A stretch of 64,000 bases of DNA, from assembly GCF_032062135.1 (NCBI RefSeq), contig NC_092862.1, positions 92,925,709 to 92,989,708 of the forward strand. The letters are read 5' to 3'. The position numbers were made by a program, and so were the translations under genes. Below the pieces are notes generated by a model. The model saw nothing but the letters and a program-made list of their open reading frames with translations, was not told the origin of the DNA and made no database searches. The stretch comes from Pyxicephalus adspersus. Taxonomy: Eukaryota; Chordata; Amphibia; Anura; Pyxicephalidae. Below are positions 1 to 11,814 of the stretch, in pieces (positions within the stretch are counted from its first letter, which is position 1; each line of letters opens with the position of its first letter).

Positions 1-1830
1 TGTCCTTTATCTCCTTCACTTTTGGCCCTGAGCACTATTCTTGGCAGAGTTTCTTGAATAAATAACATAAGTTTCATATTGTGCGTTGGTTCTTTGATGA
101 ATATAATTTACAGTTAGTTATGTTTTTGGCAAGAGGATTTGATCCTTTATTGGTTCTCATTGTTTTGTTATGTGTTCATTTTTTTTTCATTAATTTTATC
201 AAATTCATCAAATTTTCATTAAAAAATAAAAGATAAAGTCCCTTTTTGAGGAACTTTTCACAGCTGCCTATAGGGTAAAACATGTAGGAAGTTACATTCT
301 AAAAGTGTTACAGCAATCACCACTGTAGCAGAATCTAAAAAACGTGGCTTGAACAATCATGTTTTAGAATACAAGAGCTGAGGAACACAGAGTTTTGGTA
401 CATTTTCTATTGTTTTTTTTATTTTGGATTTACTTATATCTTATAGCTATATTATAGCTTTCATGTGTCAAACAAGGATCAGCAAATGATTATATGGGTT
501 TTAACTGTTGCTTAATTTTATTTATATACTTGTTCAATTTATTAAAATGTTATTATATAATTATATTCTTCTTTTATGACATTAATATCACATTTATACA
601 AAGGCACATTGTGGTTTTGAGTTTATCAATGCTTTAATGTTCTTTAAAGTTCACCTTATTTGTCTGAATTGCCTCTCTGGTGTTAAAATATAATTTTACA
701 TTTTAGTATCACTTCTTCAAATCACAGGCCAGTTTACTTGCTGACAAAGCCTTCTTTTACAATATTTTGTAAGACAAGAGCTACCCATTTGTGTTTAATA
801 TACAAAGATTTCCTACCCACTGCTAATTGGTAAATATTGTAGATTTTAATATACAGTAAAAAATGAACACTACCTCCTAAACTAAGATGAGTGTGGCAAT
901 TTAGGTTTCTTTTGCCAGCATTTTTTCCATCTTTATGTGGATCTTTTTCCTTCCCAGAATTATATGTTTGTTTGTTTTGTTATTACATTAAGTTGGATGT
1001 AAATCAATACCTATTGCGATAAGTGGAATGCAGCAAAATCTTTGCAGGGAAAACAGCAGGAGAGAAGCACATAGTATCTGCTTTAAAAGTGCATTTTTAT
1101 GATACCATCTCTCAAAGAAAAAGAAAAAAAAATGTACAGATTGAATTTCTATTTTCTAGGGTGCCAGATGGTTGTACACACACCATGCTTCTGCTAGGGA
1201 AATATTCACATCTCAAGCCTTAGCTTGACATTTTCCAGTGTCGTGTAGGATTTTTTCAGACCTAATAAATTGCTCTATTCAATGCTGCCCCCGGGAGGAT
1301 TGAGAACATTGTATCAAAAGTGCAAATATTCATGGTAATTCAGGTAAATATAACACGTCTTTTAAATACCAGTAATCTGTGCTTATCAATTGAATATTAT
1401 TGTGATTTTATGATGCAAAAATGCATGAATGCATAATGAATTTACATTTATATTCTTGAAAATTCTACTTTTATTCAATTCTACTTTTTTGTTCTATTGT
1501 ATTCTTCAGTTTAATGTGTGTAAGCTACTAACCTGCCTGCAACCTGCCCTGTGCACTCTCTCTGCCTTACACTCCTTTCTAACTAATTGATTGCAAAAAA
1601 GTGCAATAATAGCAAAACATCTGCCGATCCTGCCAAATATTTAGTGAGTTCATAATTTACTGTGCTGTTTGTCCATGCTGCAATGGAATCCCAATCAGAT
1701 TTATCAGCCCTGACCAGTTTATTTTTGTTCTTGGGTTTGGATACACTTTATTGTATTCATGGTTTCTCTGGTACCAAACATAATTTTCCTGTGGACAACA
1801 AAATAATAACAAATATAATAAAGCCAGTCC
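1..1830. other. AT-rich non-coding stretch, nothing identified
   Basis: AT-rich sequence with poly-A and poly-T runs and only short open frames broken by stops. I see no coding signal, no terminal inverted repeat and no known repeat motif. It ends where the TTAA-flanked element at 1831 begins. Confidence 0.5.
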
Positions 1831-2801
1831 TTAACCACCTGGGCGTTACACTGATGTCTAGATTTCTGTTCCAAAAGCGTTACAGGTTTTCATGAATTTT
1901 TTTTTTTTAAATGTAGACCTGTAACTTACAGAAATATGTCCGAACAGGGTTCTAGTAGATATCATGAATATAAAAAATGTTTGAAACACACAATCATGTA
2001 AAAAAAAAATACTGGTATTCTAATACTTTCCAAACTTCCATGCAAAAAGTGTTACATTTTTTGCATGGAAATTTATTTTAGATTGTAGGCTATAATTCAC
2101 CGAATTACTCAATAATTATTTATAATTCACCGAATTACCGCATAACTCACCGAAATATGTCCAAAATTTTATACATTTAATAAATTTTTTTTTATAAAAC
2201 ATAAAAAAAACCTTTAAAAAAAAAATCTTTAAAAAAAAAACTAAAAAAAAGTTTAAAAAAAAAATAGTGTATAATGTAATGTACAGTAGCCTATATAATA
2301 TATATATAATACAATAATACATATATTATATAAGGATTTCTTTGTATTGGACTCAATACAGCTTTTTTGTATTGAGTTCAATGCAAAGGAACTCAATACA
2401 AAATTTTGAATTTCCCGCCTCGCCTCCCTTCTGCGCCGGCGCATGCAGCGACGTCACCGGGAAACCCCGGTGATCGTCACTGCACTCGCCGGGAGTAGAT
2501 CGAAGAGGACGGACGTGTCCGGAGGAGCGGAGGGAGAAGGTGAGTATTTTTTTTTTTTTGCGATCACGCTGGACAGAACGGAGGGAGAAGAAGCCGGACG
2601 GCTTTTTCTTCTAAACCGGACGGCTTTTTCTTCCAAGTCCACGATCCACGATGTCCACGATCACAGCGGGACCAGGTAAGTGATCGATAAACCCGAACTT
2701 TTCTCACTGTATTTACATACAGTGAGAAAAGTTCGGGGTTATCGAAAATAGTAACTTTTTTTACCCTGTACCAAGGTCGGGGTTATCGGTTAGGTGGTTA
2801 A
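1831..2801 (+). mobile_element. TTAA-flanked piggyBac-like nonautonomous element, copy 1
   Basis: The left end reads TTAACCACCTGGGCGTTA and the right end reads TTAGGTGGTTAA, so TTAA stands on both sides of inverted CCACCT ends. TTAA duplication is the hallmark of piggyBac-type insertion; the superfamily call rests on this alone. The left 200 bases match the copies at 28.46 kb (inverted) and 40.34 kb. The middle has A and T runs, short repeats around an 'aattcaccgaattac' motif (about 2092-2158), Watson-Crick complementary 'ttgtattg..caatacaa' pairs (2340-2400), then a CpG-rich core (2410-2640) with an NRF1-like GGCGCATGC and a CRE-like CGACGTCA. Splice-donor sequences follow: AAGGTGAGT at about 2538 and CAGGTAAGTG at about 2673. 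A near-perfect hairpin lies at 2685-2744. There is no transposase frame, so it would have moved in trans. Confidence 0.75.
2685..2744. repeat. Subterminal hairpin in TTAA element copy 1
   Basis: About 28 bases from cgataaacccgaac onward pair with a right arm ending ggggttatcg across a 4-base loop, with one mismatch. The same hairpin, perfect over 25 pairs, occurs in the copy at 27.65 kb, so it is a conserved part of the family and not a chance palindrome. Confidence 0.8.
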
Positions 2802-3744
2802 TGTCTCAGTCTATTACTGGAGAACCCCATACTAATTGCACAACTGGGCATTACTATTGTTTGATTTGGTTATTTCATAGATAATCTAACACTTCATTCT
2901 GAACTTTGTAATATAAATAAATATGATAAATATTTCAATATAATCTTACATATTAGTCTAGGCTACCTTTTAAACTTTAAATATACTAAACAGAAATACC
3001 AATTATTAAAAAACACATATGTAGTAATGGGAAACACACATTCTAAGTGTGAAGCATGAGAATCACAGTTCAAAGAATCATCTTATGGTGAACAACCGAT
3101 GTTAGAAATGTCCACACTGCTGACTGAATGGCTGATAAGGGACTCCATGTCCTAAATGTATCATATATTACATAGATTTTAGTCTGTGCATATGTTTTTT
3201 TCCAACAAATTTTGATGGCACCCCTAGCAGCTGTTATGTCTTGGCTAAACCATTTACTATACGTCTTAATGATGTAGTTGTCACTAAGATTATGCAAAGC
3301 TTTGAAAATTTCCTGGTGATCCTGTAGCACAATATGTATAAGAAACATGGCAGTGAATATTTCATACATCAAAAGCCAATGCTGGGTTTAGGATTAAAGT
3401 CATTTGCCAACAGCTAATGAATATGAATATTATGAATATTAGGTTTACTGGATCACCCATGTTCTCCCTCTTGAAGAGGTTTAAAAAACCCAGCCCATAT
3501 TATCATCAGCTCATGTTGAGTTTGCATAAATCTGCATGGGATCACCTTTTCCACACCTTACCCCATCTCTCTGCAGTTTATATTTGGTAACTAAAGCCTT
3601 AAATTTCTCCCATTCTAGTTCACTTTCCTAAGGGAGATGAGATTTGAATTTTGCAGACCACTGGCTGGAAATAGGCCAGAGTTTCCTGTTTTTCCTGCAG
3701 AGGTGGTTTTGTTATGGAGAGGTAACACCATATCTATATCAGTG
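2802..3744. other. AT-rich stretch; 100-residue open frame of unknown origin
   Basis: Mostly unremarkable AT-rich DNA. On the minus strand 3070-3372 a 100-residue open frame includes LQDHQEIFKALHNLSDNY and WKKTYAQTKIYVIYD. I do not recognise it. It could be a decayed LINE ORF1 piece or chance. No splice or promoter context supports it as a gene. Confidence 0.3.
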
Positions 3745-4160
3745 TTTCCACAGCTGGACCACTGTAAGGCCCTGGACCAACAACAGTACTCTCCAGACAC
3801 CAGTCCCCCAATCTAACCTATAGTAGTCCCTGCTCAGCCTTGGGAGGCTAGTTGCACCATCCCAGCACACGGTTGCCCCCAGGACTTCTGTGTGCAAGGG
3901 ATGATGTCTGATGAAAGACTGACAAAGGACCGGGAACCTACAGATGATGCAGTACCGAGATTCCAGCAGAGACAAGTCCAGAATACAGAACCAGGTCATT
4001 CACAGATAATCAGTCAGCCAAACGTCAGTCTAGTCAGCATACACTCACAGGGTTAGAAACAGTAAATCTTACAAAATCACACACCAGCAGCAAGTCAGCC
4101 CAGCCAAACACTACAACACTGGGGACTGGAACCAGAAAGGCTATAAAGTCCCACGGCTAT
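3745..4160 (-). repeat. LTR-like dispersed repeat, copy 1 (inverted)
   Basis: Read on the minus strand, this matches the plus-strand copy at about 61.2-61.66 kb: 'ggctgacttgctgctgg', 'gatttactgtttc', 'ctggacttgtctctgctgga', 'acatcatcccttgc', 'gaggctgagca' (equivalents) appear in the same order. Related copies lie near 27.0-27.35 kb and 47.0-47.3 kb. The 47.0 kb copy begins TGTCAGG and the 61.3 kb copy ends CCTGACA, which are the TG...CA inverted ends of an LTR. I infer a solo LTR family; this copy's own ends are degraded. Confidence 0.45.
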
Positions 4161-4289
4161 AAAGTGGCAGAGCTGGACAGTGTTTAATACTGCAATTGTG
4201 CACAACATGGGATTGCTTGCCAGATAAGGATCTGTCCAAAACCAGCTGTTAAATTTTTGTAAATATGTATGTGGATGTAATAGTGGAAT

Positions 4290-4657
4290 GTTGTTCAGGT
4301 ATTAACAATCAAAATTCACTCGCAGGGGGGTATTGCCAACCCCAGATAAGCATAAATAGCAAATACACAAAACAGCAAGGTTTTTTGGCAAACATTGAAC
4401 TGTATTCAGTGATACTAACTCATAGAATACAACAAAAAACAACAAATATACATGATTTCTATCGCCACATAAAAGTTGTAGTGAGGGGAAAAAAAATATG
4501 TCATGATAGGAAATACCTCATGTCCAAGAACATACATCAGGTATTGCCTATTTTCTCACATTTTTATCTCCCTCACCACAAGATTTATGTGGCGGATTGC
4601 AATCTAACACATGGAGGTATATGTGTATGCAGCAAAATACAGCATCCAGCTCTTATG
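4290..4657. repeat. Inverted-repeat stretch left of the mariner, possible Penelope terminal piece
   Basis: The piece 'cgccacataaaagttgtagtgagg' near 4463-4486 (shown in overlapping part only as cgccacataaaagttg) reappears inverted at about 4568-4597 as 'ctcaccacaagatttatgtggcg'-type sequence, giving arms of about 27 bases with a few mismatches. The mariner was inserted at the right edge (TA at 4658-4659). The sequence resuming after the mariner carries a hammerhead-like core, so both sides may be one Penelope-type terminal region. That link is an inference. Confidence 0.35.
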
Positions 4658-4659
4658 TA

Positions 4660-5914
4660 CGAGGGGGTGCCGAGAAGTTCCTGGCTTCACCCAGAAAGAA
4701 GAGAGCCATAGTTATGAAATAACACATTTATTCAACATATTCCCCCCTGAGACTGATGCACTTGGTACAGCGTAGTTGCGCGTTTCTAGACCATTCAAGT
4801 AAAAGTCCTTTGGTTGGGCCACAGACCAGCTCTCAGTAGCATCTTTGACATCAGAAATGTCCTCAAAACATTTCCCCCTCAGGTGTTTCTTCAAATTCAG
4901 GGACAGATAATAGTCTGAAGGGGCCAGGTCAGGTGAGTAGGGGGGATGGTGGACCAATTGGAAACCCAGGGTGTTCAATTTGGCAGCCACAACATTGGAC
5001 GTGTGCATTGTCCTGCAAAAGAAAGGATCCCTTTGGTCAACTTTCCACAGCGTTTCGTCCTTATTGCCTCCTTCAGCTGTTCCAGGAGGATAGCATAATA
5101 CTGTCTGGAAATACCAGAGCCCTGAGGTAAGTAGTCCACCAACAGAATACCATCTTTGTCCCAGAAAACGTATGCCATGACTTTTTTGGCCGATTTCTGG
5201 GTTCGGAACTTCTTCAGCCACGGGGACCCGCTGTGGTCGCTATTCTTTGTGGTTTCGGGATCATAGATGTGGAGCCAGGTTTCATCCTCAGTCACTAACC
5301 TAGCCAAAAAGTCCCGTGCAGCTTCAAAATGGGCCAAAACAGCTTTGGATGCTTCAACTTGTTCCTTCTTTTGTTCACTGTTCAAACATTTCAGCACCCA
5401 CTTCGCTGTCCAGGATAGACATGATAACAAACCCAACATGCTCCAGTGAGATGTCAGATATCTAGGCTTTTCTTTTACGGATATTCACCGGTCCTCAATA
5501 ATCAGCTCATGGACAGCATCGCAGGTTGACGGGTCAGTTGAGGTTGGGGGGACGCCCACTGTGGGGCTCATCTTCAACGGTGAAATGCCCAGTCTTGAAA
5601 CGAGATATCCAGGTTTTGACAGTGCTGTAGGAAGGACACATCTCCCCCAGTGTTTGTGACAGCTCAGTGTGAATGTCCTTTGCTGGCTTTCCCTGGGAAA
5701 AACTTCATGACAGTCCCTAACTCCAACGACGTGAAACTTGCTTGTGCCTCTGCCATCACAGCTTCTCACTAAAAAAAAAACAGTTTTAAGAATTGCAAAG
5801 ACCTGATATTTGCACAGTTACATACTAAGATATTAGGCTGCCATATGCCCCCACACTCATTTTTCTGTTTCATCTGGAAGGGGGCAAAGCCAGGAACTTC
5901 TCTGCACCCCCTCG
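4660..5914 (-). mobile_element. Mariner-family DNA transposon, complete ends, dead
   Basis: A 1255-base element with inverted ends: left CGAGGGGGTGCCGAGAAGTT, right its near-complement ending AACTTCTCTGCACCCCCTCG, flanked by TA at 4658-4659 and 5915-5916. TA duplication, about 30-base inverted ends and about 1.25 kb length are standard for mariner elements. The transposase remnant runs on the minus strand. Because both ends and both TA copies are intact, the insertion is clean, but the coding frame has several shifts and stops, so this copy cannot make its own transposase. Confidence 0.92.
4712..5756 (-). pseudogene. Mariner transposase, frameshifted
   Basis: Transposase of the Tc1/mariner group, which cuts and pastes the element at TA sites. 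The reading starts at an ATG (minus strand, 5756) giving MAEAQASFTSLELG, then must change frame. The N-terminal helix-turn-helix reads HTELSQTLGEMCPSYSTVKT and ends in the linker motif SGRP. The catalytic domain has VTEDETWLHIYDPET (first Asp), QDNAH (second Asp, in another frame) and HHPPYSPDLAPSDYYL (third Asp, the mariner D34D signature). The span corresponds to about 348 codons, the usual mariner length. At least three frame changes or stops interrupt it: near the N-terminus, after the SGRP linker, and next to the second Asp codon. It is a fossil of a once complete gene. Confidence 0.9.
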
Positions 5915-5916
5915 TA

Positions 5917-6050
5917 AAATCTCTCTACCGTGCAGTAATCCCTGAGGAAACCCCTACTGGGCGAAACGCGCAGAGTTTACGAGCTGCGCATAGGCAACTA
6001 CGTCCACTACTCTACCTAAACAAATAAATATGTACATAAACTAACACACC
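5917..6050 (+). ncRNA. Hammerhead-like ribozyme core in a Penelope-type terminal remnant
   Basis: At 5942-5966 the sequence has CTGAGGA, a CCC/GGG stem around a 5-base loop (ctact), then GAAAC. This matches the hammerhead core CUGANGA - stem II - GAAA. Hammerhead ribozymes are known in the terminal repeats of Penelope-like elements, including those of frogs. The related motif at 11.8 kb lies in a recognisable Penelope element. Stems I and III and the cleavage site were not resolved, so activity is unknown. Confidence 0.5.
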
Positions 6051-7434
6051 ACAGGGGCTGTGCTACAACACATACAAGTTGTATGTCTGTCTTGTAGTGG
6101 AGTATGTGGCAATGCACTAATGTGCATTGTGTTGCCCTGCAGTCCCAAAAATGTGTTTTAATGTCATTGTATACCGGCAGCTCATATTTATTGTTAACAA
6201 AATGCTTGTTTACATTTTAGCAGTGACACATTTTCCTTTCTCATCCTTTGTTAAAAGGCTAGCTTTGTCCAACAGATTAGCCAGTAGTTTGTTTATGGCT
6301 GCTCCTGTTATCACTCCTGCAAGACTGTTCTGTTGATGGCTAATTCCTATCAAACTCATGAAGATGCTACTGATGATACAGCAATGTAGAATAAGCCAGC
6401 ATGACATTTGGGATATAAAGAAGAAAAGTAAAGGTTTTACTGCAGGATATAATAATGCAGCAGTGTAAAATGGACCAGCAGCAGAGCAGTTTTAAGTAAC
6501 AAGACTAGACCCTCATTTTCTAGAGACACTGAGCATAGGAATAAACTATTCTACAGGTACTAAGATACTGCAAATGATATAGAAGTGTTGTATTGGCAAG
6601 CAAGGACAGACATGATCATGCGTAATAGGCCTACCTGATGTATCGCTAAATTTTTTTTCATATATAGAAATGGGGAATGGGGTGATATGAATGTGAGTAA
6701 AAGAAAGTGAGGTGCTTTGGGTGCACATTGTTCTTGTCCTTTATTTTGACTTTCAATTGATAAAGCAGCATGCTTCCAGTAATAAAAATAATATTAATAG
6801 TAAAAGACAGCATGGGGTCAAATACCCTAAGACCAAGCAATGGGAATTAGTATGTACCCCTAACCTCTCTCTATGCATTTTCTCAGCTTTACTCTTCCCA
6901 CAGCAGCCTCCATTACACTGGCACTATGACTGGCTTTTATAATGAGGGTGGTGGTTTTTCGCTTTATTTGCCCTTCTGAGCCTGCAGTATATCAAGGTTG
7001 ATTCCCAATTAACCTTCATATAATCATGCTGGGATCTTGAACAGATCAGATTATTATCAAACTCAGGGAAGCACATCACCTGGATCTTAAAGACTTACTG
7101 TTACTGCCAGGAAGTGTCAAACCTTTTCTTAAACAATAGAATTTTGTTGTTAAATATATTGCACACCCTCGCATTGGTTAGTGTTATATAATATATCTTG
7201 GTTACAACAGTAACAATCTTTTCAAGCATTCATAAAAACCTACTGACATTCCTACACTGTAAAGTAAATACAAAAAAATAACAGAAATACCTGGGAAGCA
7301 GTGTACATATGAATAACTAACAAAAACTGTAACATGAAGAGGGGTCATACTCCCTCTTCAAAAATATACTAATGTCTGAAAGCGTACCTACTTTACCACT
7401 TTACAAAAAAGAGTAGAGAACCCTTTTATGTAAG
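6051..7434. other. AT-rich stretch, nothing identified
   Basis: I see no coding region, terminal repeats or known repeat motif. Short open frames occur on both strands but carry no recognisable protein signature. Confidence 0.5.
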
Positions 7435-7850
7435 GTGAAAATTCTGTTTTTTTTTTTTTAAGTGCAACACCCTTTTTTTTAAAAAAAATAAAGGGTGCAG
7501 CACTGCCCCCTAATTCTTGGCCACTTAGGCGGTCAAGAATCAATTGGCAAAGCCTACGTCAGGAATACCTACGTCAGGAATCCGGGGAGGCTCTTGGGCC
7601 CTCCTTCTGCGCATGCCCGATATGCATTTGGGCATGCGCAAAAGGAGCCTTTTTGCTCAAAGAAAATTTTTTTTAGAATGAAGAACCTGGAAGAAAAGAC
7701 GAAGATGGGGGCTCCGGGACGAATGCTGAGATGATGCAGGACCAGATGACTTACACCCACAGAGTGATCGGACTGTCCTGCGGGATAGAAGGTAAGTGTG
7801 TTTTTGTTTTTGTTTTCTTGGAGTTTTCAATATAGTTCCTCTTAAAGTCT
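7435..7850 (+). repeat. Repeat with CpG-bearing palindromic core and splice-donor sequence
   Basis: A locally GC-richer island in AT-rich surroundings. It has a self-complementary gaggctc..gagcc-type region around TGCGCATGCCC (about 7608) and GGGCATGCGCA (about 7630), which are two inverted near-consensus NRF1 sites. A short tandem 'acctacgtcaggaat' occurs twice at about 7553-7580. Downstream, GAAGGTAAGTGTG at about 7790 matches a vertebrate 5' splice site. The layout (hairpin core, then donor) resembles the centres of the TTAA-flanked elements, but the outer ends differ. I could not fix terminal repeats, so the borders are approximate and the class is unknown. Confidence 0.4.
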
Positions 7851-9842
7851 TCATATTAATGGAAGGGGACTATACACTATACAATCTTTTCCTACATGTT
7901 TTAGATGTGATCATATTTTTGATCAAAATGTATTGGCTGTGCACCTATTGGAACTATATTAACAAAAGATCCACTGTTCACCACTCTTTCAATTAAACTA
8001 TTTAAACTAAAACCATTTTGAGAGACTGTATGTCCAGCTGTTAAATGTTTCATGTGCTGCAACACACAGTGACTTCTAATAAGTGGCCACACTTCTAAGT
8101 AGCATTAGAATAAAATCCTCCATACCTATGATTTCAGTGTCCTAAGAGAGTGTACTTGTTTTGTAATTATTTTTTTTTTTGTTTGCCCTAGTGCCCAAGC
8201 AGCATTTACTCTTTGTACGTTAGAAATGTATTTAAATGTATGAATGCATTATGAGATTTATTGCATTTAATCGCACTGTGACTTCCTATGCAATTAGTCT
8301 CTTGAGGATTTGTCTTGTAATTAAATAAAAGAGATGCCCTATGCTTGATCTTTTGTTTTATGGGACACACTAGGAACCCTTATGCTCAGATAAAGGGCTC
8401 CTTAATATTCAATTTAAATAGTCTTTTAAGGTTCTGCTATATTGATTTTGTATGAATATGGTCTGTTCATGTGTTTAAAGCCTGATGGCAATTTAGATAA
8501 AAAAAAAGGGGGGGGGGGTTCCTTTGTAGTAACTTTTCTAGTGTAGTCATGGCATATTTTCTGTAGCTAAACTTTCTGAAGGTACTAATTGAGGACAGAA
8601 AGGAAGAGTTTTTTGGCACTTTTCTTAATCAAAATTGCTTATGTGTTGCAAATATAGCCCCTAAAATACAATATGGTTATACAGGGCAGTAAACATGCTT
8701 CCACATACCATTTTAAAACAAACATTTTTATAATTGAGAGGAATATAATCATTAAATGGACAGATTCTGTATTGAAGTAGCATCTAGCGCCATCTTCAGG
8801 GAGTCTCTATGACTGCATGTGTTTTATTACACAGATTTTCTGCACCTAAAGATTTACATTGATGTGGTTTTTTTCGCTATATTTATACCAATTTGGGATA
8901 GTTAACCGCAGCTGCCTCTGTCTCACTATCTACTGACTAAGATTTCTAATACAGCTTTCATTAAAAGTAACCTTTGCTTATAAATCTTGCACTGAAATTA
9001 ATGAGCAGATGAAGCAAAGGACACAAAAGAGGGGTATTTAAGAAATGATTTGGGAGATGAAGATACAAACACAAAGAACAAAGGAGAGTTAGGCCCTGTA
9101 CAGAATCTCAATAAAATGATCATTAGTTTTAGGTGACAGATTCATGAACGATCTTTCTACAGACAGGTGACACAAAGGACACATTTAGGAGCAAATAAAA
9201 AAATGATTAGAAAGATGAAAATGGAAACTCAAAATGAGAGTTATGTTTTGTACAAAAGTTTATTGTTTGTTGTTGTCTGAAGAGATCATTGGCTATCATT
9301 TCAGGTGGCAGATTCATGAATGATCTATGAAGAAACAAGGCCGCTCAGTTATTGTCAAACAACCTGTTCTGTTCTGTGGAGAGTATGAGGCACCTAGCTC
9401 TGAGGATTGAAATTTTCCACCAATAGCACTTGTTGGAAGTGGGTCATCTGCCACGGTAAATCGCATCATAAAATGACTGTACTGACAATGACATTTTTGC
9501 CAGAGATTACCACAAATGAATGTCTTGGGCTACAAAAGCCAAGCATCCTCAGATGGCATAATTAGGAGAAGTTGAAGATCAGGTACACACTGATAACAAT
9601 GAGGAGAATAGAAAAAAATGTTCTGTTGGAGAAGAAGCAAGGCACACAAAAGAAAAATGTATTAAATACTTTATGAAAAATTCACTTTGTATACACATAA
9701 TGTATACACCTTGTGAGAAGAGATACATTTCTCTTTGTAGGATTGTAGTATCTATACTGCAAACCCACAAATTCTGTTTGTGGGTTTGCAGTTTATTAAC
9801 ACATTTCAAGATTTGTTTCATAAATATGTTTACAGCATTATA
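7851..9842. other. AT-rich stretch, nothing identified; A/G homopolymer tract
   Basis: No coding or repeat signature. A run of A then about ten G lies at about 8501-8518. The first sequence recognisable as an element is the TA-flanked element starting at 9843. Confidence 0.5.
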
Positions 9843-10281
9843 CAGGTAGTCCCTGACATATGAACCACTCCTAGATACGAACGGTGCTTGTGTACAGGAC
9901 AGAGGCTTGATGAGGGGGGCAGTTTGCAGAAGAAGTCTTTTGCTAAACACAGCAGAGATTTTGGTTGACGTTAAGGACTGAGCTCTTCTGCAACATCTTG
10001 TAACTCTTTATTGACCAAGACAAACTCTGCAGCTGTTTTTTTTGCATATCAAAGCACACCTTTAATATTAATGAAAGTCTAGGCTGCATGCTTTGTTTGT
10101 GAATAACTCACAGTAAGGATTTTATACATTAACTGACACCATGCTGCCTAATAATATGTAGAGACAAACATCTGTACTGATAGCATTTTTTGAAATAATG
10201 TACCTGTTCCAACTTACATATAAATTCAACTTAAGAACAAGCCTACAGTCCCTATCTTGTACGTATCCCAGGGACTACCTG
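9843..10281 (+). mobile_element. TA-flanked inverted-repeat element (CAGGTAGTCCC ends), copy 1
   Basis: Ends read TACAGGTAGTCCCTG at the left and CAGGGACTACCTGTA at the right, so TA flanks inverted CAGGTAGTCCC ends. The interior matches, in opposite orientation, the copy at 45.62-46.12 kb: shared pieces include 'aactctgcagctgt', 'gcatatcaaagcac', 'ttttgctaaacacagc' and 'gacaaacatctgt'. There is no coding frame. TA at the edges suggests a Tc1/mariner-type nonautonomous element, but the superfamily is not proven. Confidence 0.7.
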
Positions 10282-10283
10282 TA

Positions 10284-11250
10284 TTTCATGAACATATCCG
10301 ATTTTCTTTGATAATTGTTTATTTATAGTGATATTTGTTCCATTTATGTACCTACTTATGTTGTTGGTTCACAAATACTTATAAAGAATAGTTTAGGCAA
10401 ATAATAATTTCATCCCCTTAAACCTGTACATTACTTCACATGTAAAGCAAACCGCTGAACACAGTATTGAAGAACTTAAAAACTAAAGCAAAGCAAGACT
10501 TTTGATTTGTGATCAGACTTTGAATATAGTTATAATGAGCTACCATTTATTGTACCACTGGTACATTTAAGGTTTTATTTCTTTCAAACTGTCATTGTTG
10601 TTTGCACAATTTTTGTTATGAAGATATTTTATGATATGACCAAATCTTTAGGAATGCAGTATATAATAGGTTTATTCCCAGTGGGCTATTCAGTAAACTT
10701 AATTACTTCTGCTGACAGACACGTATCATATTCTTTTTTGTTTAAACTACTGTCACTTTAGGGTTCTAATTGATAACAATAAAGAAGGAGATGTCTGCTC
10801 TTCTTGGAGGGGATTTTCATTGATTTCACCAAGAAAAAAAGCAAGTTTGCATAAAAAATGAACTCCATCTGCAGTTTGCTTTCATCAAAACAGCCCTTAC
10901 CTTACACATAACAGCTACTGTAGCATGCTTAAATGCCCAAGGGGAGTGTAATAGCTGTCAGAAAACCAGGCATACTTCACTTCATTTTCTAAAGTCATTC
11001 TTTATTTCAGTTAACAGAGCAGGTGTTCCATTGAATATGTGTGCAAATACTACATACTACCTCATTTTAGGTTTACATCATCTTTTATTTTTTTATTTGA
11101 ATTAATACATTTTTAATTGCCTTTGCAGTTTCTGTGTCCAGATGCTAGTTTAAACAACATTAATTAAATACCAAGGACGATAAGTGTGGCCTGCTGCTTC
11201 ATCAAGGGCCTACAACTTTCATTTTAATTATTGCTGCTATATCCTAAAAG

Positions 11251-11294
<44 letters not shown>

Positions 11295-11711
11295 CATCCA
11301 AAGCTAGCTATCTGTCTTAGTTTATTTATATCTAGCTTCTAATGAATGTTCATTCCCCAGTTGGTTTCTGTGATTTACCGTACATTGGTACTTCCTACAC
11401 TTACAGGACACCTGTCATAATATAAATATATAGATTCCCATTTATGACTTATCCTTTTCCAAAAATGCTGGTTGATTGTTTATCATGTTACTGCTTTAAT
11501 TGTGATACTTTGAGTCATTAACCCAGAACAAATATATAATGGTAATAATGGTAAGGTAAGGTATATAAAGATATGTGATCTTTCTCTAAAGTTCATTGGT
11601 ACCGTTTCCAGAATAGACGTTAAATAGTATGAAAACCAGGAAAAAGCATTCGGTGAAGGACACCATAATTTATGGGAATTTGAAGGCCAACACCAAAACA
11701 TATGTAAAAAA
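10284..11711. other. AT-rich stretch with one tetranucleotide microsatellite
   Basis: Apart from the TATC repeat at 11251-11294, I see no gene or element. The minus-strand open frame 11483-11701 has no recognisable motif. Confidence 0.5.
11251..11294 (+). repeat. (TATC)n microsatellite
   Basis: About eleven TATC units, the last ones degenerating to TATCCATCCA. Confidence 0.95.
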
Positions 11712-11814
11712 TCCCTTTATTATAAGTTGTTAAAATTTTACAAAGGTAAACAACATGATAAAATTATTGGGGTATCCCTTGCAGGGGGTACAACTAAATT
11801 ACTTTCTTCATGCC

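Noticed and set aside
3070..3372. 100-residue minus-strand open frame
   Set aside because: No recognisable motif, promoter or splice context; kept only as a note.
4265..4711. 148-residue plus-strand open frame
   Set aside because: It runs into the mariner terminal repeat and has no protein motif; treated as chance.
9579..9950. 123-residue minus-strand open frame
   Set aside because: It overlaps the left end of the TA-flanked element and has no motif.
11251..11294. TATC array considered as a regulatory or CRISPR-like repeat
   Set aside because: Uniform 4-base units without spacers; a plain microsatellite.
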